Below, piece after piece: positions 1 through 40,083 of a stretch of 64,000 nucleotides of DNA (position 1 is the first letter of the stretch; every line of letters starts with the position of its first letter). Source of the stretch: Pterois miles (taxonomy: Eukaryota > Chordata > Actinopteri > Perciformes > Scorpaenidae); the NCBI GenBank assembly GCA_947000775.1, contig CAMQGK010000567.1, positions 20,862,001-20,926,000 of the forward strand. The letters are read 5' to 3'. The notes below the pieces were generated by a model, which had not been told where the DNA came from, ran no database searches, and saw only the letters and a program-made list of their open reading frames with translations. Both the position numbers and the translations under genes were made by a program.

Positions 1-425
1 GAGCTAAAAGATAAAAAAGACAGAGAGCAGAGAGGTAATTGGTAACTGTGAGAGTGAGATAGTGCTCTGAAATGACAACTGGCGATTGCTTCAGTGCAGT
101 GGAGGATGTGTCAGCTCGCAGCATATCTGGTGCGAAAGCCTGGGCTAATCCAGAAGATCCTACACACAGCATGAATCAAGCTCTCTGACCATTCCAGGGT
201 TGACTTTCACTTGTTGACTAATTTGTCCCATAAACACTAGAATATGTGCAGTTTGCACATCGATACACACAAATATACAATGTCCCATAAAGGCACTCAG
301 GCATGCATCCACCCCCACCTCCACAGTCACACACAGGTGTGAAAGACAATTCTCCATGTAATGTAACTTCACCCAGCATGTGGAGTCTGATCACTTCCTC
401 TTCTTTCCCCGTCTTTCCCACTCAG
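1..425. other. intron of the SLO2 channel gene, upstream of the pore exon
   Basis: This is the end of an intron whose start lies outside the window. It ends in a pyrimidine-rich stretch and CAG at 423-425, directly before the pore exon. I see no further exon in it; the earlier exons for the N-terminus and S1-S5 must lie before the window. Confidence 0.6.
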
Positions 426-30032
<29,607 letters not shown>

Positions 30033-31020
30033 GAGACAAAAACAAAAAGACAAATACTGTCAAACACTGCCAGAGAGAGGAGACACAAATACACACTCCT
30101 GAGAGAGAAATCAAGAAACGGTGAGATGGAGCAGGGATGCAGCCAGATGGCACATGGCCTTCATATTTTCTCCACACTCAGTCTCGGTGAACTGATAGGT
30201 GCCGGTCTTGCATGGACCTTTTCTATAATGATAGGAATGTTTTATTTATGCACCTTTCTATTTTCAAAGCAGAGAGCTGCGGACACAGAAGTGCATTTAA
30301 TGAAAAACTATGTATTTATATATCTGTCTATGTGCATGTTATGTACTGCATCATGTACTGTATGTGCAGTGTGTGTGTGTGTGTGTGTGAGTGTGTGTAT
30401 GTATGTGTGTATGTGTGAATGAATGTTATGGATCAAGAGCAAGACACTGCCAATTTAATCAGGACAGCTGAAGGAATCTGCTGCCAAATGAAAGTCAAGG
30501 GTTGTATTTTTGTGTCCTTCTGTGTCGTCAATGCGTTTTGTCAGACTTAAAGTTGTTTGACGTATTTGAAAGTGACACCACAGTGCACACCTTCCTTTTT
30601 TTTTTTTTTTTTTGGTCTTCATAAAGCCTTTTTGAAACTTTTTACCTGTTGCTTACACAGTCAAACACACACATTCGTTTTAGGCTCACCAGCAGCGGAG
30701 GAATCCAAAGAGCACCAGTCTAAATCACTGACAGACGGCATGCGTCGTCAGTGCAGGGCGTTCAGTCACAGTTCTCGTCTTCACTTATGTGAGTTCTCTT
30801 AGAACAAACCTGTTCCTGAGTTTCTTGTCGTTTCTTAAAGTCCCGCCCTCTCTGCTTCTGTCAGTCAGTGTGAGCCGTCCTGCCACCAGCTTTCTTTTTC
30901 TGACATGCATGTTAGAGATGCAGGGGATGGACAAAATAACAGATATACAGTATATCATAACATAGTGCCATCCAGTACAATAGCCCTGCAATAAATACTA
31001 CCTTTGTGAAGCTTATAATG
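30033..31020 (+). other. kcnt2: probable 3' UTR of the channel gene
   Basis: Follows the TGA. It contains a short TG tract (30369-30419) and a T run (30596-30614). The first good plus-strand poly(A) signal I noticed is AATAAA at 30990-30995, which would make a UTR near 1 kb. The end point is inferred. Confidence 0.45.
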
Positions 31021-32402
31021 TTTTTGAGACGGTGTCAGAGTTTTGAATTTCAGTTTTGATTCCGATTTATAAGCTTTACAATTAAATAGCTGCTGTATTT
31101 ATTGCATAATAAATATCCACTTTAACAAGTAATTAATTTGTTAATTAAGTGTGTTTTCTTATTAGGTATGATTGATTCGTCCTATGCCTGAGTGCAATCC
31201 CCCCGTCTCCACTTCCCCACCGCTCACCTTTCATATTAGTGAAGTTGTTCCATAACAGAGTACACTTACATCATCATCCACATGTATTAAGTAACTTAAC
31301 AGAAACAAAATAAAAATCACCGCCATTGTTAGTCTTTCCAACAATCACCAACTCTTGCATGGTCTAAATAAACCCTCATTTCACACTGATGTGAAAATAT
31401 GCCGGTTCTACGCTCTGTGCCCCCAGCTGTCCCTCTAAGCTAAGCTAAGCAGCTCTTGTTCTTCGGAGGCAGATCATTTAATTAGCTAAAAACATAAACA
31501 TTGCTTAACCCTAAGACCTAATATTATTTTGGAGACTTGCAGCATTAAAAAAAAGCTTGCCCTTTCAAAACTACTCGCTGACTGAACGTTCACTTTAACT
31601 ATCAGTCAACTTCCATGTTCTGGTGCAATTGGCTTTAACACCTGATGTGAACCGTACCTGAATACGCATGAACTGTACTCAAAACCATCTTTTCAAGTGG
31701 ACGAGAGGATGGATTGACTCAAGTATGGTAGAGACGGGTCTCACTAATCAAACAAACTGGACTTTGGGGTCAAGTGTACTTGGTTCCAGATCCCTAATGT
31801 GAAAGCACCCTAAGAATATAATTTGGTTTTCAACCAGAAAAGCAGATGGAAAATGTGCCAGTAGAGTGAGCTCATACCTTATTTCATAGATTTTCAGTTG
31901 TTTTAAGAGATTTTTTTACTTGTTAGGGTGGACATTTATGCCGTTTGTTTACCAAGGATTTGCAAGCCTCTGTAAATCTTTTGTCTGAAGTTCTGAATGT
32001 GCTGTTTCATGCAGAAACGGTGCAGCCATATGGTGGGAATGCTGACCTGCATCCCTGCCAACACCACTGCTGTAGCTTTAGTGCCATTACAACAGATGAA
32101 AATATGTATATATATTAAAGTCAGTAATTATAGCTTGCCATTGTTTTGTTGCTGTTCAGGTGTCAATTTGTGCAGCTTTAACCTGAATGTCTTCGCTCTA
32201 TTTCACTCATTAGATTAATTACTGTAGTCATATGTGAAAAATACTTGCCTTCAAAGCAGTCACATTATTTTTATTTTTTTTTTATTTCTAAATGAATCAC
32301 ATGATTGTCTGACACAGTGTGCCTGGGTATGACTCACACTAAATGGCACTAATTCATCGACTGTACAGTCCCCAGGCTCAGCAAAGCCCACACAATACTG
32401 CA

Positions 32403-34260
32403 ACATAAGATAAGATAAGCCTGTATTGATCCCCTGAGGGGAAATGTAGTTGTTGCAGCAACATGAGGATAGAAATAACTACAGATACACTGAGAAAATA
32501 AAAACAAGAGGTGTATAGAACTAAAACAGAAGTAAACATAGTTGCATGCAAGAGCAAAACATAGTCTGTGGTCTCCTGCTGTTGTGCAGTCTGGTAGCAG
32601 TGGGCATAAATATTTTGCATCTGGGTGGGATGATCCAGTGGCTCAATGAGCTGTCCATCTGTCACAGCCGGTCGTAGAGAGGGTCAGTGGGGTTATCTGA
32701 CCTTGTCTTTCATCCTCCTTTCCGCCGCTACCTCAAGACTGTCCAGTTCCAGCCAGACCACAGAGGTGGACTTACCAGCCTCTTAAAGGGATAGTTCAAG
32801 TGTTTTGAAATGGGGTTGTATGAAGTACAAATCTATAGTCAGTGTGTTACCTACCATAGATGATGGTTTGCACATCCCCAGCTTGTAGAAACAGAGAGGG
32901 GTACTAACGCTGGAGCAAAGCAATACAGTGCTAAGGCCGGGGATGGCGGCAAAACGTATTCTAGCCACCTAAAAGAAAAGCACACCTACAAAAATGTTTA
33001 AGTGTTCGCCATATTTGGAATATTTGCACCTCTTTATCTTATCATCAGACAGCCCTTTCATTCTCCTCTGTGACGGGGAACTGAACTGAAAGGGTAACTT
33101 ATCTGTGCTTTCTCTGAAGCCTGCAGTTCAGTCCCCCATCAGAAAATATTCTACATATAGCGTATACTGAAACAGATATCAATTCTTTTAGGTGAGACTT
33201 TCTTTGCGATGGCTAAAATATGTTTTTATGCCGTCCCTGTGCACAGCAGACTGAACTGAAAGTGAAATGTATCTATACTGTTTTGGTCACCTGAGCCTGC
33301 TGGCTTTGGAGAGAGCATAGATAAGTTCAACTTTCAGTTCAGCTCTCCGTTGGAAAGAAGAATGAAAGGGCTGTTTGACGGCAAGATAAAACAGTGGCAA
33401 TATTCAAAATGCAGCACACATTTAAATGGATATAAACGGATAAAAATGATAGAAGATCTGCTGGAGCCTGTTGCACACTGAAGGATCTGAGTCCCTTCCT
33501 GAAGAGGGCTTCAGTGTCCAGTCCAGTTTTTTTATTGATTTGGACCATGTATGTATTAAGAGAACTGGAAACAGTGTTGGAGGCAAAGCACCGTTCATTC
33601 CTAGGAAAGTTGCTCAGTGGTGCATGAAGCCAAAATGGCTTGACTTCCGGCTGAGAAAGTACTCAGATCTTCTGGGGTCTTCCAGGTCTTATTGGGCCCT
33701 ACTGTGCATGTGACGGCTTGCACTGTTGTTGCCACAGACATCAACAGAGAAAGGAAATAACTCTGGATTCAGCTTTTTTTTGCCCTTTTACAACTTTTAG
33801 GATCTAATGATTTAAATGAGAGTGTTCATACTATGGAATGGATTTATTTTTTTTAAATTATCCACTCCATCTCTTTCTCAGTGTAAGTCTATGGGAACAA
33901 GTCTGTTTGGGCCCAATGACGTCACACGACGGATACAGAAGTTGTAACATTGGGATCAATGACCAGCACTCTTACTGGGGACTTGATTTGGACTCCAAAG
34001 TACTTGTAAGAGTCCACCCTCTCCACTTCCTTTCGTGGGCCCTTCTGTTTCTCTAGTAGTCCACATGCAGCCCTTGTTACTGTTGCTGAACCATGTAACA
34101 AAGCTCTTTATCAGTGGTGTGTACTCCTCCTTGTCCATTTTGGTGATGCATCCAAAACTGGAGGACTTGTAGAAAAAAAATTTAAGGTGACAGGACTCAG
34201 AGTTGAACTGGAAGAGTGAAGAGGAATGGCCCTAGTACAGTTCCTTGAGGTGCACCAGTG
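32403..34260 (-). mobile_element. degraded non-LTR retrotransposon (reverse transcriptase remnant)
   Basis: On the minus strand the broken frames show a reverse-transcriptase-like GAPQGTVLGPFLF (about 34210-34255), EEYTPLIKSFVTWF, ERVDSYKYFGVQIK, TGLDTEALFRKGLRS and a C-terminal part near 32640 resembling SHWIIPPRCK..MPTATRLHNS. It ends in the TTGATCCCCTGAGGGGAAAT motif beside a GATAA run. Frameshifts and stops make it inactive. An R3 copy interrupts it. The clade is uncertain. Confidence 0.7.
32783..33440. mobile_element. R3 copy inserted in a degraded LINE
   Basis: Starts TTAAAGGGATAGTTCAAGTG. An internal inverted pair is present: GCCCTTTCATTCTCC (about 33054) and GAATGAAAGGGCTG (about 33359). 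Remains of the reverse-transcriptase element flank it on both sides. Confidence 0.55.
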
Positions 34261-34553
34261 CCTTTGACTCACTGCTTCGCTGCTTCTCGAGAGGGCCTTG
34301 TCAGGAAGGTGACGCTGCCTTGTTGGTGAGTGACCTAATGTTTCCCATTATAATTGTTGTGTTACATCAAGATTAACATGACCCTTCATGTATACGCTTA
34401 GGTAAGTTTGTGTGGATAAAATTAAGAGAACTAGAAGTCAGTTCACTGGATTTTTCCTATCAGTCCTTTGCTCTTTGTGTTGCTTTCTACTATTCTGTTC
34501 TCTGAGCTTTGAAAAGCCAACATGAACTGCATTCAGCATCATCTTGCGTGCTG

Positions 34554-35230
34554 AAACCATAGACTGTATACTGTATATCGATGGACGACATCTCACTACA
34601 CAAAAGTGTAGTGGGTGTGTAGTCTTTTTAACTATGTATTTTCACAGCCTTACACTTAAACAGTTTTACAACGAACTGTGATTTCCTTGACTTGCAAAAT
34701 TATCTTTTAAATTGACAGACATCATGTGTGATTCATGGCACAATTCAGACAGGATCAAAAAATATTTGTCTGTCGCCATTGACTACCGTTCATATTTTTT
34801 CCAAAATAAAGTCCTATGGTGGTCCAATGAAAAGGGCAGGACTTTGCCTCTCCATTTGGAGCCAGAGTCTGCACAATAGTGATCACAGGGGCTAAAGTTG
34901 CACTATCAAGGTCCTGTCCACACACCCGCCAGAGCCAATCATGAGCCGAGCACGGCCGCAGCTTGTTAGCGCGAGCCACCTAGCTGCTACGTTAGCATCA
35001 CGGTAGCTATATAACACTTGAACATACATTAGAGTGATAAAAACTACCCAAAATGACAGACACCATCTTTGGATGGTACTTTGAATCTTTAGTTTGGCTC
35101 ATCTAGTAACATGGAGGAAACAGGGTTTATGAGCTATTCAGCAGCCAGCCACCAGGGGTCGATCAAGATGTTTTGGCTTCACTGTCGGAGATCTATCATG
35201 TCGTCCATCTTTATTTACAGAATATGGTTT
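34554..35230. mobile_element. R8 long terminal-inverted-repeat element
   Basis: The left end is AAACCATAGACTGTATACTG, then GATGGACGACATCT; the right end is the complement form CATGTCGTCCATCTTTATTT, then ATATGGTTT. About 40 bp of imperfect inverted repeat. The interior includes CAGCCAGCCACCAGGGGTCG, common in fish genomes. No coding. Confidence 0.6.
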
Positions 35231-35754
35231 ATGCAATGGTAACATCATCATATTTGTTTCTTATTTGACTATGTTTTTGCCTGCTGGAAGTTTTTTTTCT
35301 CTTTATTTTATGGTAAAGCTACAGCCCCTCAGTATATGAGCACAACACATTACTGACTTATTGCAGTGACTTGTGTCCAGTTTCTTAGCTGGGGCTGTAG
35401 GATTGTATGCACACACTGTGGTGTTATAATGTAGAAGTGGCCAGGAACTGAGCTGAATTGTTATTCTTAATGAACAACAATTCAGCTCAATTCCAGTCCA
35501 TCAAGAGCTCAGACAGAGCTTTGTGCAAACTGAGGCTCAGCCAGTCAGGGTTCTGATCACAGGAGCCAACAGAGTTGCAGGGACCCAGATGGACCCAGAG
35601 CTGAGGTGAGAGTCTTTACTAATTCACTGAGCCCTTCAACAAATAATTGATTTAAAAAAAAAATCACAAAGCTGCAATGACTGAGAAGACGCCTGCATAG
35701 ATAAAAGCAGTGGTGGAAAAAATATTCAGTTTTTCCCTAACAACACCCACTAGT

Positions 35755-36552
35755 AAGTTTTATCATTTATTCACATGGTAGATCACCAAAAGAAGGTATA
35801 AAAGAATATGACATCGACCTCTAGCAAAACTTCCCCTGTCACCAACAACCATGCCACGTTCAAATCAGGTACATAGAAAAAGACCTATGTATGTGTATAA
35901 GTATGTGTATATCTAGATGCACTAGACTGTTGTCAGACATTAAATAGGTGTTACTGGTCACTATGAGCCCCATAGATGTGGATCAACAGGGGTCTACTAC
36001 ACACACTGGTAGGTTTTATCGTCTATTCACATGGTACATCGCCAAAGAAGACGACAGCGACCTCTAACGAAACTATCCCTTCTGGTACCAACAACCATGC
36101 CACGTTTAAAGTCACTAAAATCCCCTTCGTTCCTCATTCTGATGCTCGGTTTGAACTTGATCGTCTTGATCACGTCTACATGCCTAAATGCATTAAAGCA
36201 AGTAGCAAACGAAGAAGGGAATATATTAAAAAGCCTTTGTTATAGTGGCTGAATAATTTTTTTAAAAAGCAAACATGGTTCAATAACTGTGCTGCAGGTT
36301 TTCATCAATGCTTAAAACAAATCGACAAAGCGGATTCGGCCTTTATGTTTATTCTGATTTTTCCCTGTTTTCCAAGAGCACCAGCCATGTTATTGCCTTA
36401 AGGTTGAGTACACAGAGCAACCAATTATCTTTCTCCATTTTAAAGAATGAGAAAGTAGAAAGGTATGTAGAACAACAACTATGTACTGTATGTGTATGCC
36501 TAGATGCACCAGCCGTTTTGACTGTTGTCAGGCTATCAAATAGGCCTTACCT
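35755..36552 (+). repeat. partial direct duplication
   Basis: Segments at about 35755-35870 and 36008-36110 share TTTTATC..TATTCACATGGTA and AACAACCATGCCACGTT. Segments at about 35900-35955 and 36490-36552 share CTAGATGCAC, GACTGTTGTCAG and AAATAGG. The second unit carries about 380 bp of extra sequence in between. Confidence 0.55.
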
Positions 36553-36709
36553 ATTTCCTTGACACATCACCATTTTCACCATTATCACCATCATCATTAA
36601 CTTTTTAACTTGTGTGATCCACAAGGAGGACAATTTGTCTATTATTTTACGTGCTCCAATGTGAGTTATGTGATGAATAAGGGAGTTGTGTACAATAGTA
36701 ATTCATAAT

Positions 36710-37062
36710 TCTCCCTTTAAATTGCACAATTTCCTACATATTTAATACTTTAATACAACATGGGAGTGGGCAAATATGCTTGCTTTATGCAAATATATGA
36801 ACATATTTATTATTGGAATCAATTAACAATACAAATCATTGACAAATATTGTCCAAAAACCCTCAAAGGTACTGCACTCCCCGAATTTCCCTCCGGGAAT
36901 TAATAAAGGTTCATCTTATCTTATCTTATCTTATCTTGCATTTAGCAAAAAATCCACCAGAAGCTAGTATGACACGTTGGTACCAATAGATTCATGAACT
37001 TTTCTAGCTTTAAAACCACTACAACCAAAAAATCGGAAGTTGCATCAATGCGTAAGAGAAAT
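36710..37062 (+). mobile_element. R1 copy interrupted by a retrotransposon tail
   Basis: R1 sequence (GGGAGTGGGCAAATATGC, then CAAATATTGTCCA) is broken at 36877-36936 by a non-LTR tail and then resumes with CATTTAGC and AAGCTAGTATGAC. The ends of R1 are degraded. Confidence 0.6.
36877..36936 (+). mobile_element. 3' tail of a non-LTR retrotransposon inserted in R1
   Basis: Reads CCGAATTTCCCTCCGGGAAT, then TAATAAAG and a run of TATCT units, the usual 3' end of a fish LINE. TGCA is repeated at both borders (36873-36876 and 36937-36940), consistent with a short target duplication. The clade is not assigned. Confidence 0.6.
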
Positions 37063-37432
37063 TAGTGCTGTTGAAATGAATTTGCAAAAAATAAATGTAG
37101 TAAAAAATGTTTGCATCTAGAAATGTAGAAGAAGAAGAAGATCTGCCTTTATTAGTCCCACAGTGGGGAAATTCAATTTACATGCTGTTGAACTTATGAA
37201 TGGTACATGCACACAAACACACACACACATGCAGTAATGGAGAGATGTCAGTAAAAAATGTTTGCATCTAAAAACAGAGTTGGGGGTTTGGGGTGAGGAA
37301 CCCTTTTTGTAGTGAAGTATAGAAAAATGAAAATACTATACATTAGTTATTATCCACCGCTGGGTAAAAGTGAGTACAAGTGATCAGCAGTATGTGCTGA
37401 ATTACAAACTTGTCCTCTGTGTGTATTCACAG

Positions 37433-39353
37433 GCCTTGCACACACTGGCGAAGAAGCATCCTAACGTCATCTGGGTACAAGCTCTCTCTAATGCTATATT
37501 AAACTCGCTGTCCTGCTCCCACGTCCAGCCTTGACTCTATGAATAGCCCTACGCTCTGATATTTACCTGACTGTCTACTCTTGACCACCCACTTGCTTTC
37601 TCTCTTTCTGTCACTGACCTTTGTAGCATAAAACAGTGCTCAGCTTGTGGGCTCTCTGGTTGGGACAGAGGCTCCAAACCTGCTGATTAACAGCTCAGGC
37701 ATCCTGACCAACGCCTCCTCGCAGGAAAACAGCCCTGAGGACATGCAGAAGAACTTGAACACCAATTGCATGGGCCCCATGAACCTCATTAAAGTAAGGG
37801 ATAAGTAGATGTGAAACTTTAATAGCGTACGTTGATAGTTTCCCCTTGCTAACTTTCTTGCTGCTGGTCGTATATTAGCAGTTCCCGCCTCACCTTTGTG
37901 GGATGCCAGGGATGTCCTGCAGTAAAGCAGCTGTCGTCAGCATTGCCTCAGCTCTGTCTTCAATAGACACTGTAAAACAGTTACTGTATATGACGTTTTG
38001 GACTTTTTACATATTACACTACATATACTGTATGTATTTTAAATTTGACTTACTATAATATGACTTTTTTCCAACATACTGTACTATGACTTCTTTTTTT
38101 TTCTTTTTTTACCTTTTTGACATACTGTACTACGACTTTTTTTCAGAATACTATACTGATATCCTGACTTATTTTTTTTTACCTCTTCGACATACGGTAC
38201 TATGCCTTTTTTCAAAATACTATACCAGGACTTTTCTGACATACTATACTGTGACTTTTTTCCCTTTTCAACATACTATACTACAGCTTTAAAAAAAAAA
38301 AAAACACTAAACATACTTTGTGACTTTTAAAAAAAAAAAAAATTCAACATAGTATACTGTTAAAAACAGATTAAGATAGCAATAGATTTTTTTTAAATCT
38401 ACATACTATATGATGACTTTTTTTTTGACATACTATACAATGGCTTTTTTAAAATTCAATATACAATACACTGACTTTTTATGAAGTTTATACTCTTAGT
38501 TTTCCCCCCTCTCAGACAGGACTGAACATGTTGATGGGGTGAAGAAGGATGAGATCCTGTTTTCGCTGCTGCACCCTGACATGGTGCGAGCTGAAATGGG
38601 TGGAGAGATGGTGAGTCAGCAGTTTTCATATAGGAAACAATGTCAAGGAAGCTCTAAATGACGGGTTAACTTTATTCATTGAGAAGCACAATATTAACGT
38701 CATGAGCAAGCAAGCTTCATTCACATTTCAGGATTTTGGTATTCAGAGCTGATTTAAAAGTGATACGCCCAATAATATCTGATTCCAGTCTGAACAAGCA
38801 TTATTCAAATATAGATAATCAAAACAATACCAAAGCAGGATAATCAATTTAGGCAGGCTGCTTAGTATTAGGAATTATAAATGTTTCTGACAGAATCACA
38901 TTCATAAAATGTAATATTAAAGTTCACAGATTCAAATCCAGTTCACCAGGATGGCATAACTAGTGCCATACATGCATCTTCCTAACTTATTCTGCTTTAT
39001 GAAATCATGTCCCGCCAGCTGCCGACCGACTTCTGTTGCTCCCAAAGTAATGTTATTATGGTGAGGATGAATGGCGTTACCCCGGGTTTGCACTCTGCTG
39101 CTCACGTTAACATGGTCTTTGACAGCGAGGAGTGAGCAGAGGGGAACTCAGTTTGTTTGCAATCTGCAACCACACCTCTAGAAGTTGCCAAATCTTACAC
39201 ATTGACATCCTGTGCGAGCCTACATGTTAACAGTGTATTTCTGACCACCAGGGTATGATTAACACTCCAGAGAGTGTGATGGCCTCCCTGACTGAGGAGC
39301 AGAATGGAGCCGTCCTGGATTATAAGATCAAGTCGCTCCCCTGGCAGCTTTAA
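37433..39353 (+). pseudogene. remnant of a short-chain dehydrogenase/reductase gene (C-factor/sniffer-like)
   Basis: Four exon-like pieces: 37433-37474 (ALHTLAKKHPNVIW), 37627-37793 (LVGTEAPNLLINSSGIL to NTNCMGPMNLIK), about 38516-38610 (VKKDEILFSLLHPDMVRAEM) and 39252-39353 (TPESVMASLTEEQNGAVLDY to SLPWQL, stop TAA). The family usually has NNAG; here NSSG. The second piece appears to carry a 2-nt loss: SIKQC is followed by a frame change before AQLVGS. The N-terminal GxxxGxG cofactor motif and the exon with the catalytic YxxxK are absent. AATAAA follows at 39395. Splice borders remain, so it is a decayed duplicate and not a processed copy. No stable enzyme is expected. Confidence 0.72.
37985..38495. 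repeat. degenerate CATACTATACTATGACTTTTT satellite block
   Basis: Imperfect units of ACATACTATACT and ATGACTTTTTT inside the intron of the SDR remnant. Same orientation as the large block at 62175-64000. Confidence 0.7.
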
Positions 39354-39523
39354 ACTTCATTAACTGCAGTCAACCACTAAATGAACCCATAGGAAATAAA
39401 CCAAAACTTGTTCCAATTACTGTGCTTGTATCATGCTCATTGCACACATGAACATGCATTTAAATAAGTTGATACACAGTTGGCTAATTTCTTCAATTTG
39501 ATATACACATATCTGTTTTCAAG
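39354..39523. other. tail-to-tail spacer between SDR remnant and TRIM gene
   Basis: Contains AATAAA at 39395-39400 for the plus strand. I see no clear minus-strand poly(A) signal in this stretch, so the TRIM transcript may overlap the SDR remnant. Confidence 0.4.
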
Positions 39524-40083
39524 TCACCACGTGGCGCTGTTCCACACGGCCACCTTGACCGGGCAGATCTTAAGAGGGTTGGGGTTATTCCCATTGATGT
39601 TAGCTCCAGGGCAGAAGAAAGGGTACATCTTCTCAGTGAAGAAGTCGGTGAAGGTATAGATGGGCGCCATGCTGACCGGGTTGGAGAAGGTCACCTCGCC
39701 AGACTCGTAGTCCAGCTGCACCCTGACTCGGGTCAGCTCTTCCTGCAGTTCCAGCGGTTTGCTGGGCCTCGTCATGGCCGAGTACTCGCCCTCGTAGTGT
39801 GAGATCATCCAAAAGCCACCCTCCGGACAGCCCGAAATGCGACCTTTCCTGTCGACGGACTCCTTGACCACCCCGAGCATCCAGTCCGCCTTGTCGCCCA
39901 CCTCCACCTCCCAGGCGTGGCGGCCCGAAGTGAAGCCCTCGGAGCCCAGCAGGAACACAAAGTGGCCGAAACGTTCAGGGTTGTCCGGGAGCTTCTGGAG
40001 GCATCCGCTGTTGGTGACGCAGGTCAGGTCTGGGGACAGGGACAACCAGGGGTAGGCAGTGTTGGGATCCAGGGTGATGGGTG
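39524..40083 (-). CDS. TRIM exon 6: PRY-SPRY and stop
   Basis: About 186 codons. PRY: APITLDPNTAYPWLSLSPDL. SPRY: GRHAWEVEVGDKADWMLGVV, EGGFWMISHYEGEYSAMTRP, RVRVQLDYESGEVTFSN and a C-terminal PFFCPGANINGNN. Acceptor attcag on the minus strand. It ends 171 bp from the convergent SDR remnant. Confidence 0.95.

Noticed and set aside
39837..40055. Small plus-strand frame opposite the SPRY exon
   Set aside because: Antisense shadow of the PRY-SPRY coding sequence.
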